This document shows, piece by piece, positions 8,425 to 17,779 of a stretch of 64,000 bases of DNA. The DNA lies in assembly GCF_030815975.1 (NCBI RefSeq), contig NZ_JAUSXL010000002.1, positions 2,964,501 to 3,028,500 of the forward strand. Direction: 5' to 3'. Below the pieces are notes generated by a model. The model was not told where the DNA came from. It did no database searches and was given only the letters and a program-made list of their open reading frames with translations. Position numbers and translations under genes: made by a program. Numbering within the stretch: position 1 is the stretch's first letter; every line of letters starts with the position of its first letter. The DNA comes from Variovorax paradoxus. GTDB taxonomy: Bacteria > Pseudomonadota > Gammaproteobacteria > Burkholderiales > Burkholderiaceae_C.

Positions 8425-9018
8425 TCAGTGCGAGTGACCATGATGACCGTCCGAATGGTCATGCCCGTCGAGCAGTTCCGGCGCGAGCACGAGCGGCTTC
8501 GGGCCTTTACTGCTGCCATGGTCGTGCGCATGATCGTGGCCCCCGTCATGCGAATGCTGCTCGTGCGACCCATAGGCGCCGCCCTCGGGCTCGAAGGCTT
8601 CCTCGGCCGCGACGACGATCAGGTGCATCGAGCGCAGCATGTCGGCCAGCACATGGTCGGGCTCGATCTTCAGGTGGTCGGGCTTGAGCTCGATCGGCAC
8701 ATGCCGGTTGCCCAGGTGATAGGCCGCGCGCGTCAGGTCGAACGGCGTGCCGTGGGCCGTGCAGTGCGTGATGCGCAGCACCGGCTGCGGCGCCGCAATG
8801 ACGCGGACCAGCGAGCCGTCCTCGGCCACCAGCACGTCGCCGCCGCGCACGGCAGTGCCGCGCGGCAGGAACACGCCGATCTGGCGGCCCTGCGAATCGG
8901 TGGCGTCGAAGCGGCTCTTCTGGCGCACGTCCCAGTCGAGTTCGACTGTGGCGGCGCGCTTGAGCAGCACGGGCGCAAGGCCGCGGCCTTGGGGCATGAG
9001 TTTGTTGGCGGTGAGCAT
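8425..9018 (-). CDS. ureE: Urease accessory nickel metallochaperone UreE
   Basis: 197 residues: an N-terminal peptide-binding domain (LDWDVRQKSRFDATDSQGRQIGVFLPRGT) and a metal-binding domain with RAAYHLGNRHVPIEL, the conserved dimer-interface nickel site, followed by a histidine-rich tail with 13 His in the last ~50 residues (HDHAHDH, HDHSDGHHGHSH). UreE donates Ni to UreG; the tail stores additional metal. ATG at 9018 is the only good start; the open frame upstream is the shadow of ureC. It follows ureC by 113 bases. Confidence 0.95.
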   Translation of the reverse strand: MLTANKLMPQGRGLAPVLLKRAATVELDWDVRQKSRFDATDSQGRQIGVFLPRGTAVRGGDVLVAEDGSLVRVIAAPQPVLRITHCTAHGTPFDLTRAAYHLGNRHVPIELKPDHLKIEPDHVLADMLRSMHLIVVAAEEAFEPEGGAYGSHEQHSHDGGHDHAHDHGSSKGPKPLVLAPELLDGHDHSDGHHGHSH

Positions 9019-9131
9019 GGTGCGAACGGGACGCCCCAGGAGGCGTGAAACGACAGGATGAATACCTGTGAGGATACGCAGCCTGTCAAGGGGGTGCCCG
9101 AGGGGCGCTCCAAGGCCCTGCAGGCTTCGCG

Positions 9132-10874
9132 TCAGAACAGAAAATACCGTTGCGTCAGCGGCAGCTGCACCGCCGGATCGCAGGTCAGCAGATGTCCGTC
9201 GGCGCGCACCGCATAGGTTTGCGCATCGATCTCCATCTTCGGCGTGTAGCCGTTGTGGATCAGGTCCTTCTTGCGCACGTTGCGGATGTTCTTCACGGCA
9301 CTGAGGTGCTTTGCCAAGCCGTAGCGCTCCTTGATGCCCGCGGCCAGCCCGGCCTGCGAGACGAAGGTCAGCGAACTCCTGGCCAGCGAGCCGCCGTAGC
9401 TGCCGAACATCGGCCGGTAGTGCACCGGCTGCGGCGTGGGGATCGATGCATTGGGGTCGCCCATGGCGGCCATGGCGATGGTGCCGCCCTTGATGAGGGT
9501 GAAGGGCTTCACGCCGAAGAAGGCGGGCTTCCAGATCACGATGTCGGCCCACTTGCCGACCTCGATCGAACCCACCTCGTGCGCAATGCCGTGCGAGATG
9601 GCGGGGTTGATCGTGTACTTGGCCACATAGCGCCTGGCGCGGAAGTTGTCGTTGCGCTCGTTGTCTTCGGGAAGCTTGCCGCGCTGCAGCTTCATCTTGT
9701 GCGCCGTCTGCCAGCAGCGCAGCACCACTTCGCCGACGCGGCCCATGGCCTGGCTGTCGGAGCTGAACATGCTGATCGCGCCCAGGTCGTGCAGCACGTC
9801 CTCGGCGGCAATGGTTTCCTTGCGGATGCGCGACTCGGCAAAGGCCAGGTCCTCGGCAATGCCGGCGTCCAGGTGATGGCACACCATGAGCATGTCGACA
9901 TGTTCGTCGAGCGTGTTCACGGTGTAGGGCATGGTGGGGTTGGTGGAGGAGGGCAGGAAGTTCTCCTCGCCCACCACCCGCAGGATGTCGGGCGCATGGC
10001 CGCCGCCCGCGCCTTCGGTATGGAAGGCGCAGATCGCGCGGCCGCCCACGGCCGCGATGGTGTTCTCGACAAAGCCCGATTCGTTGAGCGTGTCGCTGTG
10101 GATCGCCACCTGCGTGTCGGTGGCGTCGGCCACGTCCAGGCAGTTGCTGATGGCCGAGGGCGTGGTGCCCCAGTCTTCGTGCAGCTTGAGTCCGATCACG
10201 CCGGCTTCGATCTGCTCGTGCAGCGCGTCGGGCAGGCTCGCGTTGCCCTTGCCCAGGAAGCCCAGGTTCATCGGAAACGCATCGGCCGCCTGCAGCATGC
10301 GTTCGATGTGCCAGGGGCCGGGCGTGGCGGTGGTCGCGAAGGTACCGGTGGCGGGGCCGGTGCCGCCGCCCAGCATGGTGGTGATGCCGGAGGCGAGCGC
10401 TTCCTCGATCTGCTGTGGGCAGATGAAGTGGATGTGGCTGTCGATGCCGCCGGCCGTGACGATGTTGCCCTCGCAGCTGATGATCTCGGTGCCCGGGCCG
10501 ATGACGATGTCCACGCCCGGCTGCACGTCGGGGTTGCCGGCCTTGCCGATGGCGGCGATGCGCCCGTCCTTCAGGCCGATGTCGGCCTTCACGATGCCCC
10601 AGTGGTCGAGGATCAGCGCGTTGGTCAGCACGGTGTCGACGGCGCCACCGGCCGTCGGGCCGCTGCCCTTGCCGTCGCGGGTGCGCTGCGACTGCGCCAT
10701 GCCGTCGCGAATCGTCTTGCCGCCGCCGAATTTCACTTCCTCGCCGTAGCCGCCGGCGCGCAGCGTGTAGTCGGCCTCGACCTCGATCAGAAGGTCGGTG
10801 TCGGCGAGCCGCACGCGGTCGCCCACGGTGGGGCCGAAGATCTCTGCATAGGCGCGTCGCCCGATGGTGGCCAT
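9132..10874 (-). CDS. ureC: Urease alpha (catalytic) subunit
   Basis: The 580-residue catalytic subunit hydrolysing urea to ammonia and carbamate. Nickel and active-site motifs are all present: DSHIHFICP (His pair), GLKLHEDWG (carbamylated Lys), [12 protein letters not shown], the flap MVCHHLDAG with the Cys-His-His, and [11 protein letters not shown] with the Asp ligand. It starts [26 protein letters not shown]. It begins three bases after the ureB stop, so the two are translationally close. Length is slightly above the usual 567-572. Confidence 0.98.
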   Translation of the reverse strand: MATIGRRAYAEIFGPTVGDRVRLADTDLLIEVEADYTLRAGGYGEEVKFGGGKTIRDGMAQSQRTRDGKGSGPTAGGAVDTVLTNALILDHWGIVKADIGLKDGRIAAIGKAGNPDVQPGVDIVIGPGTEIISCEGNIVTAGGIDSHIHFICPQQIEEALASGITTMLGGGTGPATGTFATTATPGPWHIERMLQAADAFPMNLGFLGKGNASLPDALHEQIEAGVIGLKLHEDWGTTPSAISNCLDVADATDTQVAIHSDTLNESGFVENTIAAVGGRAICAFHTEGAGGGHAPDILRVVGEENFLPSSTNPTMPYTVNTLDEHVDMLMVCHHLDAGIAEDLAFAESRIRKETIAAEDVLHDLGAISMFSSDSQAMGRVGEVVLRCWQTAHKMKLQRGKLPEDNERNDNFRARRYVAKYTINPAISHGIAHEVGSIEVGKWADIVIWKPAFFGVKPFTLIKGGTIAMAAMGDPNASIPTPQPVHYRPMFGSYGGSLARSSLTFVSQAGLAAGIKERYGLAKHLSAVKNIRNVRKKDLIHNGYTPKMEIDAQTYAVRADGHLLTCDPAVQLPLTQRYFLF

Positions 10875-10877
10875 GTT

Positions 10878-11186
10878 TTAGAGCTTTCCTTGAACGAGGC
10901 CGCGAAAGCCGTAGACGACGCGATCGCCCGAAAAGTCGACGAGCTCGACCGTGCGTTGCTGGCCCGGTTCGAAGCGCACCGCGGCGCCCGAGGCGATGTT
11001 CAGCCGCATGCCGCGCGCGGCCTCGCGGTCGAAGCCGAGGGCGCCGTTGGTTTCGGCGAAGTGATAGTGCGAACCGACCTGGATCGGCCGGTCGGCGGTG
11101 TTCTGCACCACCAGCGTGAGCGTGCGGCGGCCCGGGTTGAGCGTGTGCTCGCCCTCGTCGTCGATGATGAGTTCGCCGGGAATCAT
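10878..11186 (-). CDS. ureB: Urease beta subunit
   Basis: A 102-residue structural subunit of the bacterial three-chain urease (UreABC trimer). It starts [20 protein letters not shown] and contains [13 protein letters not shown] and the C-terminal [13 protein letters not shown]. The ATG at 11186 is preceded by GAAAGGC at a long spacing. It lies between ureJ and ureC, with three bases to the latter. Confidence 0.97.
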   Translation of the reverse strand: MIPGELIIDDEGEHTLNPGRRTLTLVVQNTADRPIQVGSHYHFAETNGALGFDREAARGMRLNIASGAAVRFEPGQQRTVELVDFSGDRVVYGFRGLVQGKL

Positions 11187-11200
11187 GGTGGCCGCGCCTT

Positions 11201-11806
11201 TCAGACGAGGGCCTGAGAAAGCAGCGTGGCGCCCAGCGCCACCACGGCAGCGCCCGCCGCGCGCGGCAGCCAGGCGTTGGCATGGCGCAGCGCCCAGCCG
11301 AGCGCGATGCCCGCCAGGTGCAGCAGCACGGTGGCGCCGACCATGCCGGCCAGCGTCAACGCCGCGCCCTGCCCGTCCGCGAGTTCGTGGCCGTGCGCCA
11401 CGCCGTGGAAGACGGCGAACACGCCGACTACCGCCGCGGCTGCTGCGGCCGGCAGGTGGATGCGCGTGGCCACCAGCAGGCCCAGCACCAGCAGCGAGGC
11501 TGCGATCATCGGCTCGACGGCCGGCAGCTGCACGCCCGCCAGACCCATCAGCGCGCCCACGAGCAGCATGCCCGCGAAGGCCAGCGGCGCCCACAGCAGA
11601 TCGGGCCAGGCGCGGCGCGCGGCCAGCGCGCTCCAGAGGCCGACCGCGACCATGGCCGCGAGATGGTCGGCGCCGGTCAGCGGGTGCAGGAAGCCGGTGG
11701 CGAAGCCGTGGTGCAGGCCGCCGTCGGCGCCGGTGTGGGCGCTGGCCGCGAGCGGCAGCAACAGCATGGCAAGAAGGGCGAGGGGCTTGGAAGCGTTGTG
11801 GCGCAT
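11201..11806 (-). CDS. ureJ: HupE/UreJ family nickel permease
   Basis: A 201-residue membrane protein: a cleavable signal ([12 protein letters not shown]), then about six transmembrane helices. The nickel signatures H-P-L-T-G-A-D-H-L (after the first helix) and F-H-G-V-A-H-G-H-E are both present, typical of HupE/UreJ secondary metal transporters. Placed between ureA and ureB, as in other beta-proteobacterial urease operons, it would supply nickel for urease assembly. Confidence 0.93.
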   Translation of the reverse strand: MRHNASKPLALLAMLLLPLAASAHTGADGGLHHGFATGFLHPLTGADHLAAMVAVGLWSALAARRAWPDLLWAPLAFAGMLLVGALMGLAGVQLPAVEPMIAASLLVLGLLVATRIHLPAAAAAAVVGVFAVFHGVAHGHELADGQGAALTLAGMVGATVLLHLAGIALGWALRHANAWLPRAAGAAVVALGATLLSQALV

Positions 11807-11839
11807 GGCAGGTCTTTCTTTCTTGCTCCGGAGGAAGGC

Positions 11840-12142
11840 TCAGACGATGGGTTGGTGGACGGTGACCAGCTTGGTGCCGTCGGGAAAGGTGGCTTCCACC
11901 TGGATGTCCGGGATCATCTCGGCGATGCCGTCCATCACGTCGGCGCGGGTGAGCACCGAGCGGCCCTCGCTCATCAGCGCCGCGACGCTCTTGCCGTCGC
12001 GCGCGCCTTCCATCACGGCGGCGGAGATCAGCGCGACGGCTTCGGGGTAGTTGAGCTTCAGCCCGCGCGCCTTGCGGCGCTCGGCCAGCAGTGCTGCGGT
12101 GAAGATCAGCAGCTTGTCTTTTTCGCGCGGGGTCAGTTCCAT
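11840..12142 (-). CDS. ureA: Urease gamma subunit
   Basis: The 100-residue small subunit, full length for the family. [23 protein letters not shown] at the start, the [22 protein letters not shown] helix and the C-terminal [19 protein letters not shown] are diagnostic. It is the first gene of the urease transcript here; ureD, which commonly precedes ureA, is not upstream. Instead the divergent permease-kinase gene begins only 93 bases away. Confidence 0.97.
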   Translation of the reverse strand: MELTPREKDKLLIFTAALLAERRKARGLKLNYPEAVALISAAVMEGARDGKSVAALMSEGRSVLTRADVMDGIAEMIPDIQVEATFPDGTKLVTVHQPIV

Positions 12143-12173
12143 GGGAGGCGGCTTCGGGTGGCGTGGAGGTCGG

Positions 12174-12202
12174 CCATTATTGGGCAGGCTTCGTCTTTGC
12201 AA
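12174..12202 (-). promoter_or_regulatory. Putative sigma-70 promoter of the urease operon
   Basis: On the minus strand TTGCAA (12197-12202) and TAATGG (12174-12179) are separated by 17 bases, about 30 bases before the ureA start. It lies in the 93-base divergent gap with the permease-kinase gene, so one regulator could serve both. The boxes are only moderate matches to consensus. Confidence 0.35.
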
Positions 12203-12235
12203 CAGTCGTGCCGGTGTTCGCCAAAAGACGTATGG

Positions 12236-15200
12236 ATGGCACGAAAGATGCACCGAAACGGTGTGAACCCCGCCGAGACTTCCACCAGCCCCGACGACGC
12301 GCCCCAGCGCATCGTCAAGGTGCGGCGCGACTACAACAGCTGGGTGGCGAGCGAAACGCTCGAGGACTACGCGCTGCGCTACACCCCGCAGCGCTTTCGC
12401 AAGTGGTCCGAATGGCGCGTGGCCAACACGGCTTTCGGCGCGGCTTCCTTCCTGGTGCTGGAGGCGGTGGGCGCCACGCTGCTGGTGCAGTACGGCTTTG
12501 CCAACGCGTTCTGGGCCATCGTGGCGACGGGGCTCATCATCTTTTTGGCGGGCGTGCCGATCAGCGTGTACGCCGCGCGCTACGGCGTCGACATGGACCT
12601 GCTCACGCGCGGCGCGGGCTTCGGCTACATCGGCTCCACGCTCACCTCGCTGATCTACGCGTCGTTCACCTTCATCTTCTTCGCGCTCGAGGCGGCGGTG
12701 ATGGCCTACGCGCTCGAACTCGCGCTCGGCGTGCCGCCGGTCTGGGGCTACCTGGTGTGCGCGCTGGTGGTGATTCCGCTGGTCACGCACGGCGTGTCGG
12801 CCATCAGCCGGCTGCAGCTGTGGACGCAGCCGCTGTGGCTGGTGATGCTGGTGGTGCCTTTTGCCTTCGTGCTGGTGCGCGATCCTGGTGCGTTCGCGGG
12901 CATCGTGCACTACAACGGTGTGAAGGCGGGCACCAAGGGCTTCGACCTGCACCTGTTTGGCGCGGCGCTGACGGTCGGCATCGCATTGATCACCCAGATG
13001 GGGGAGCAGGCCGACTACCTGCGCTTCATGCCCGCGCGCACCGCCGCGGGCGCCCGGCGCTGGTGGGCCGGCGTGCTGGCCGGCGGGCCGGGGTGGGTGG
13101 TGCTGGGCGTGCTCAAGATGCTGGGCGGCGCGCTGCTGGCCTACCTGGCGATCACGCACATGGTGCCGGTCGAGCGCGCGGTCGATCCCAACCAGATGTA
13201 CCTCGCGGCCTACGAGTACGTGTTTCCGAACTACGGCTGGGCCGTGGCCGCGACCGCGCTGTTCGTGGTGATCTCGCAGCTCAAGATCAACGTGACCAAC
13301 GCCTATGCGGGCTCGCTGGCCTGGAGCAATTTCTTCTCGCGCGTGGCGCACAGCCATCCGGGGCGCGTGGTGTGGGTGGTGTTCAACGCGCTCATCGCCT
13401 TCATGCTGATGGAGATGAACGTGTTCGAGGCGCTCGGCGACGTGCTCGGTCTGTTCGCCAACATCGCCATCGCCTGGATGATGGCGGTGGTGGCCGACCT
13501 GGTCATCAACAAGCCGCTGGGCCTGTCGCCGCCGGGCATCGAGTTCAAGCGGGCCCACCTGTGGGACATCAACCCGGTGGGCGTCGGCGCGATGGCGCTC
13601 GCCTCGGTGCTGTCGATCACCGCCCACCTGGGTGTTTTCGGACCGCTGGCGCAGGCTTTCTCGGCGCTCATCGCACTGGGCACGGCGCTGGTGGTGTCGC
13701 CGCTGCTGGCCTGGGCCACGGGCGGCAAGTACTACCTGGCGCGGGGTTCGGTGGCCAATGGCGCGATCGCCTTCGCACCGGCCGCGGGCCCGCGTGCGGT
13801 GCGCTGGGCACGGGTCGAGCACGCCGTGGACGAGGGCGGCGCGGAAGGCAACTACCAGCGCCTCAAGGTGCAGCACTGCGTGATCTGCGAGCGCGAGTAC
13901 GAAGGCCCCGACATGGCCCATTGCCCGGCCTACCAGGGCGCGATCTGCTCGCTGTGCTGCACGCTCGACGCGCGCTGCGGCGACCTGTGCAAGCCGCATG
14001 CGAGCCTTTCGGCGCAATGGTCGTCGGTGCTGCGCTGGCTGCTGCCGCGCTTCAGCTGGCGCTATCTCGACACCGGGCTCGGGCACTTCCTGCTGCTGAT
14101 GCTGATCATCGTGCCGGTGCTGGCGGTGGTGTTCGGCGTGCTCTACCAGCAGGAGCTGCGCGCATTGGGCGAAGGCGCGCTGCAGCTGGCCTCGCAGTCC
14201 GAGCTGGCCGAAGCGCTGGCCGGCGTGCAGCAGTCGGCGTTGCGCTCGGGCTTTCTCAAGGCGTACATGGCACTGCTGGTGATTGCGGGCGTGGTGGCCT
14301 GGTGGCTGGTGCTGGCGCACCAGAGCCGGAGAGTCGCGCAGGAGGAATCGAACCGCCAGACCCATCTGCTGATGCGCGAGATCGAGCTGCACCGCGCCAC
14401 CGACCGCGCATTGCAGTCGGCCAAGCAGACGGCAGAAGAAGCGCGCGAAGTCGCCGAGCAGGCCAAGCTCGCGGCCGAGCAGGCGCGGCGCGCCGCCGAC
14501 CAGGCCAACCAGGCCAAGAGCCGCTACATCAGCGCCATCAGCCATGAGTTGCGCACGCCGCTCAACAGCATCCTGGGCTATGCGCAGCTGATGGGCGAGG
14601 ACCAGTCCGTGCCACCGCACCGCCAGCAGGCGGTGGCGGTGATCAAGCGCGGCGGCGAGCATCTGCTGTCGCTCATCGAGGGCACGCTGGCCATTGCCCA
14701 CATCGAGGCCGGCAAGCTCACGCTGCATGCCAGGCCCATGCGCTTTGCCGACACCCTGCGCGAGCTGGCCGACATGTTCGAGCTGCAGGCGGCCGAGAAG
14801 GGCCTTCGGTTCCGCTTCGAGACCACGGGCAGCTTGCCCGAGGTGGTGCGCGCCGACGAGAAGCGGGTGTGCCAGATCCTCATCAACCTGCTGGGCAATG
14901 CCATCAAGTTCACGGCCGCGGGCGAGGTGACGCTGCGGCTGTCGTACGCGCGCGAATTCGCCTCGGTCGAGATCGAGGACACCGGCCCCGGCATGACGGC
15001 CGAAGACATCGAGCGCATCTTCGAGCCCTTTGCGCGCGGCGACGCGGCCGCGGCATCGACTCCCGGCGCGGGCCTGGGCCTCACCATCGCCAAGATGCTG
15101 ACCGACCTGATGGGCGGCGAGATGAAGGTGCGCAGCACGCCGGGGGAAGGGTCGCTGTTCTGCGTGCGGCTCTTCCTGCCGCGCGTGCACGATGCGGCCG

Positions 15201-15877
15201 GCGGCTCGGGCCGGCCGGCGCGGGTGCAGCGTGCGCGGCGCGGCTACGAAGGCCCGCGCCGGCGGCTGCTGGTGGTTGACAACGAGGAGGCCGACCGCGA
15301 GCTGCTCGGCCATGTGCTGGCGCCGCTCGGCTTCGAGCTGCGCAGCGCCGCCAGCGGCCACGACGCGCTCGACCTCATCGCGGCCGGCTACCGGCCCGAT
15401 GCCATGTTCGTCGACCTTGCGATGCCCGGCATCGACGGCTGGGAGACGATCCGCCGCGCGCGCAAGCTCGGGCTGGCCGATGCCAGCGTGGCCATCGTCT
15501 CGGCCAATGCCTTCGACAAGGGCCTGGAGAACGACGTGGGCATTGCGCCCGAAGATTTCTTCGTCAAGCCGGTGCGCCACACGGAACTGCTCGACTGGCT
15601 CGAGCGCCGCCTCGGCCTGCGATGGACGGACACCGCCGCCAGGCCGGCTCCTGCTGCGGCGCCGCGCGCCATGCATGCACCGTCGCTTTCGAGGCTGCGC
15701 GCACTCGACGAAGCGGTGAGCCTGGGCTACTTTCGCGGCATCATGAACCAGCTCGACGCGATCGATGCCGAACAGCCCGAATGCCTGGCATGGACCGAGG
15801 CGCAGCGCGTGCTCGCGCGGCAGTTCCAGTTCGAGGCCATGAGCCGGGCGCTTGCCGCCGCGGTCAGCGCGGCCTGA
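12236..15877 (+). CDS. NCS1-type permease fused to hybrid histidine kinase/response regulator
   Basis: 1213 residues (start ATG 12236; ATG 12248 is possible). Residues ~60-510 are a 12-helix permease like NCS1 cytosine/purine/allantoin transporters ([55 protein letters not shown]). Residues ~547-590 hold eight cysteines (C-x2-C-x11-C-x7-C-x2-CC-x5-C-x3-C). Two more helices (~615-638, ~675-695) and a coiled coil lead to HisKA ([10 protein letters not shown], His ~768), HATPase (N-box [26 protein letters not shown]) and a receiver with Asp in MFVDLAMPG (~1060) and Lys in FFVKP. The design parallels CbrA-like transporter-kinases: transport or binding of a small N-compound could drive phosphorelay to the LuxR-type regulator 12 bases downstream. 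The urease operon is divergent, so purine/pyrimidine or urea-linked nitrogen control is my inference. Confidence 0.9.
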   Translation: MARKMHRNGVNPAETSTSPDDAPQRIVKVRRDYNSWVASETLEDYALRYTPQRFRKWSEWRVANTAFGAASFLVLEAVGATLLVQYGFANAFWAIVATGLIIFLAGVPISVYAARYGVDMDLLTRGAGFGYIGSTLTSLIYASFTFIFFALEAAVMAYALELALGVPPVWGYLVCALVVIPLVTHGVSAISRLQLWTQPLWLVMLVVPFAFVLVRDPGAFAGIVHYNGVKAGTKGFDLHLFGAALTVGIALITQMGEQADYLRFMPARTAAGARRWWAGVLAGGPGWVVLGVLKMLGGALLAYLAITHMVPVERAVDPNQMYLAAYEYVFPNYGWAVAATALFVVISQLKINVTNAYAGSLAWSNFFSRVAHSHPGRVVWVVFNALIAFMLMEMNVFEALGDVLGLFANIAIAWMMAVVADLVINKPLGLSPPGIEFKRAHLWDINPVGVGAMALASVLSITAHLGVFGPLAQAFSALIALGTALVVSPLLAWATGGKYYLARGSVANGAIAFAPAAGPRAVRWARVEHAVDEGGAEGNYQRLKVQHCVICEREYEGPDMAHCPAYQGAICSLCCTLDARCGDLCKPHASLSAQWSSVLRWLLPRFSWRYLDTGLGHFLLLMLIIVPVLAVVFGVLYQQELRALGEGALQLASQSELAEALAGVQQSALRSGFLKAYMALLVIAGVVAWWLVLAHQSRRVAQEESNRQTHLLMREIELHRATDRALQSAKQTAEEAREVAEQAKLAAEQARRAADQANQAKSRYISAISHELRTPLNSILGYAQLMGEDQSVPPHRQQAVAVIKRGGEHLLSLIEGTLAIAHIEAGKLTLHARPMRFADTLRELADMFELQAAEKGLRFRFETTGSLPEVVRADEKRVCQILINLLGNAIKFTAAGEVTLRLSYAREFASVEIEDTGPGMTAEDIERIFEPFARGDAAAASTPGAGLGLTIAKMLTDLMGGEMKVRSTPGEGSLFCVRLFLPRVHDAAGGSGRPARVQRARRGYEGPRRRLLVVDNEEADRELLGHVLAPLGFELRSAASGHDALDLIAAGYRPDAMFVDLAMPGIDGWETIRRARKLGLADASVAIVSANAFDKGLENDVGIAPEDFFVKPVRHTELLDWLERRLGLRWTDTAARPAPAAAPRAMHAPSLSRLRALDEAVSLGYFRGIMNQLDAIDAEQPECLAWTEAQRVLARQFQFEAMSRALAAAVSAA

Positions 15878-15889
15878 AGAACAAGTCCC

Positions 15890-16978
15890 ATGGAAACTAC
15901 ACCGCTTGCAAGAACACTGCGCGAACAGGGCGCCAACAGCGACCTCGTGCTGATCGTCGACGACGTGCCCGACAACCTCGCGGTGCTGCACGATGCGCTC
16001 GACGAGTCGGGCTACACCGTGCTCATTGCCACCAACGGCGAACAGGCGCTGCAGCGGGCCGCGCAGGCGCGTCCCGACATCGTGCTGCTCGACGCGATGA
16101 TGCCGGGCATCGACGGCTTTGAGGTGGCGCGCCGGCTCAAGGCCGATGCCGCGACGGCGCACATCCCGATCGTGTTCATGACCGGCCTCACCGAAACCGA
16201 GCACCTGGTGGCCGCACTCGAAGCGGGCGGTGTCGACTACGTCACCAAGCCGATCAAGCCCAAGGAAGTGCTGGCCCGCATGAACGTGCACCTGCAGGGC
16301 GCCCGCCGCGCGCGGCAGGACGCGCGGCAGGCCGGCCAGGCCCGCAATGCGCTCGATGCCTTCGGCTACGCGAGCATCACGGTGCGCCTGCCCGAGGGCA
16401 AGCTGATCTGGCAGACCGCGCTCGCGCGCGAGCTGCTGCAGCGCTACTGCGACACCCGCGCACCCGAAACACCGCCCGTGGTGCTCGAGTGGCTGCGGCA
16501 CCATGCGCCCGATGCCAGGCACCGAGGCATCGAACCGCCGGTGCTTTCCATCGTGCTAGGCGCCGCCGGGCCGCCCCAAGGCGCGAGCGGCCCCCTCGGG
16601 GGGCAGCGAGGACACGCAGTGCCGAGCGTGGGGGCCACGCCAACCACGAGCAGCCTCAGCCTGCGGCTGCATCGGCAGACCGGGCAGGACGACGACGGCG
16701 ACGAATGGATGATCGTCATGCGCGAGGTGTCGGACACCGCCGTGATCGAGGCCATGAGCCTGAGCCTGAAGCTCACGGCGCGCGAGGCCGAGGTGCTCTA
16801 CTGGGTGGTCAAGGGCAAGACCAACAAGGACATCGGCGAAATCCTGGGCAGCAGCCCCGCCACCGCCAAGAAGCACCTGGAGCGGGTGTACGTGAAGCTC
16901 GGGGTCGAGACGCGCACGGCCGCCGCGGGGGTGGCCATCAAGCGCATCCGCGAGCTGCAGCCGCAGTTCGAGATCTAA
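15890..16978 (+). CDS. LuxR-type response regulator (receiver + HTH) with repeat-derived insert
   Basis: 362 residues. Receiver domain about 18-130 ([10 protein letters not shown], phosphoacceptor Asp in [14 protein letters not shown], Thr in FMTGLTET, Lys in YVTKPIKP); a linker domain of unknown fold (~150-290); C-terminal LuxR/GerE helix-turn-helix ([28 protein letters not shown]) that binds DNA. It starts 12 bases after the permease-kinase gene and is almost certainly its cognate output regulator. The linker contains a Gly/Pro-rich stretch (about residues 224-250) encoded by a GC-rich palindromic repeat at 16568-16636, read without a frameshift. Possible targets are the divergent urease genes and the kinase operon. 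Confidence 0.92.
   Translation: METTPLARTLREQGANSDLVLIVDDVPDNLAVLHDALDESGYTVLIATNGEQALQRAAQARPDIVLLDAMMPGIDGFEVARRLKADAATAHIPIVFMTGLTETEHLVAALEAGGVDYVTKPIKPKEVLARMNVHLQGARRARQDARQAGQARNALDAFGYASITVRLPEGKLIWQTALARELLQRYCDTRAPETPPVVLEWLRHHAPDARHRGIEPPVLSIVLGAAGPPQGASGPLGGQRGHAVPSVGATPTTSSLSLRLHRQTGQDDDGDEWMIVMREVSDTAVIEAMSLSLKLTAREAEVLYWVVKGKTNKDIGEILGSSPATAKKHLERVYVKLGVETRTAAAGVAIKRIRELQPQFEI
16568..16636 (+). repeat. Palindromic GC-rich repeat inside the regulator gene
   Basis: A stretch with an internal hairpin (GGCCCCC-TC-GGGGGGC) followed by ACACGCAGTGC and ending in GTGGGGGCC. Its layout (C-run/G-run hairpin, then ACACG-AGTGC, then T-GGGGG) is like that of the 98-bp tandem repeat near 45.4 kb, suggesting related elements. 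It is translated as a Gly/Pro/Ala-rich insert between two conserved parts of the response regulator. Confidence 0.55.
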
Positions 16979-16992
16979 AAATCTGCCGGGCA

Positions 16993-17017
16993 GTCGCCGC
17001 GCCACCGCGGCGACTTT
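16993..17017 (+). terminator. Hairpin after the response regulator gene
   Basis: A nine-base perfect stem (GTCGCCGCG / CGCGGCGAC) with a four-base loop, followed by TTT, 15 bases after the regulator stop codon. It is probably an intrinsic terminator of the permease-kinase/regulator operon, although the T-run is short. Confidence 0.6.
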
Positions 17018-17056
17018 CGCCATCCCTAGAATGCCGTGTCTTTCGGGATGCCGGCG

Positions 17057-17764
17057 ATGAAAAAGAACAAACTCAGAACAACAATTCGATGGCCGCAACC
17101 TGCCTGGCTGCCCGTGGCTGCCTGCATTCTGGCGAGTGCCGGTGCCCGGGCCGCAGGCCATTTCGACATCGATGACGCCGGCATGCTCGATCCTGGCCAA
17201 TGCCAGTACGAAGCCTGGTGGGGCCGCACCGGCCCCGAACCGGTGACCGGGCTGCACATCGGTCCGTCCTGCCGCGTCGGGCCGGTCGAGCTGGGGCTGA
17301 ACATCGACCGACTTTCAGTTCAGCGCGTGCACACGGTCACTGCGGGCCCGCAACTCAAGTGGAACTTCTTCGGACCAGCGGCCGATGCGCCGCTGAGTGC
17401 GGCGCTGTCGCTCGGTGCCATGTTCGACCTGACGCGTGGCGGCCGTGCGGGCGGCCAGTTCGTGCTGCCGGTCACGTGGCGCCCGGCGGACAGCCTGCAG
17501 ATTCACGCCAACCTCGGCGCCGACTGGGCCACCGGCACGGGCGCCCGCACACCGCGCGGCGGGCTGGCGGTGGAGTGGGCGCTCGACGACAAGGTTTCGC
17601 TGATCGCCGAGCGCAGCCGCGCGTCGGGGGTCTGGACCTCGCGCATCGGCGGGCGCTTCGCCCTCACGCCGCTGGTCAGCGTGGATGTCAGCGCCTCCAG
17701 GACGGGACCGCAGCGCGTGCGCGGCTTCGTCGTGGGGCTGAACCACGAGTTCGGCTGGAAGTAG
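17057..17764 (+). CDS. Putative outer-membrane beta-barrel or secreted protein
   Basis: About 235 residues with a basic, hydrophobic N-terminal signal (MKKNKLRTTIRW... ACILASAGARAAG, cleavage probably after ARA). The mature part alternates polar and hydrophobic residues in short strands and ends in a phenylalanine-containing strand (VVGLNHEFGWK), suggestive of an eight-to-ten-strand barrel. I know no specific function. The start is uncertain: GTG 17036, ATG 17048 and ATG 17057 are in frame; the last gives the cleanest signal peptide. A TAGAAT hexamer at 17027-17032 could be its -10 box. Convergent with the LysR gene. Confidence 0.7.
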   Translation: MKKNKLRTTIRWPQPAWLPVAACILASAGARAAGHFDIDDAGMLDPGQCQYEAWWGRTGPEPVTGLHIGPSCRVGPVELGLNIDRLSVQRVHTVTAGPQLKWNFFGPAADAPLSAALSLGAMFDLTRGGRAGGQFVLPVTWRPADSLQIHANLGADWATGTGARTPRGGLAVEWALDDKVSLIAERSRASGVWTSRIGGRFALTPLVSVDVSASRTGPQRVRGFVVGLNHEFGWK

Positions 17765-17779
17765 GACGCCGGTGCGGCC

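Noticed and set aside
8425..11283. A very long minus-strand open frame of about 950 codons across ureB, ureC and ureE
   Set aside because: Only its last ~197 codons (UreE) look like protein; the earlier part is the shadow frame of ureC/ureB in GC-rich DNA.
11282..12235. Long N-terminal extension of the permease-kinase frame over ureJ and ureA
   Set aside because: It is antisense to the urease genes and has no protein-like features; the family start lies near 12236.
11840..16522. A 1560-codon minus-strand frame opposite the permease-kinase gene
   Set aside because: Composition is the typical GC-rich antisense shadow of a strongly coding plus-strand gene, joined to ureA at its end.
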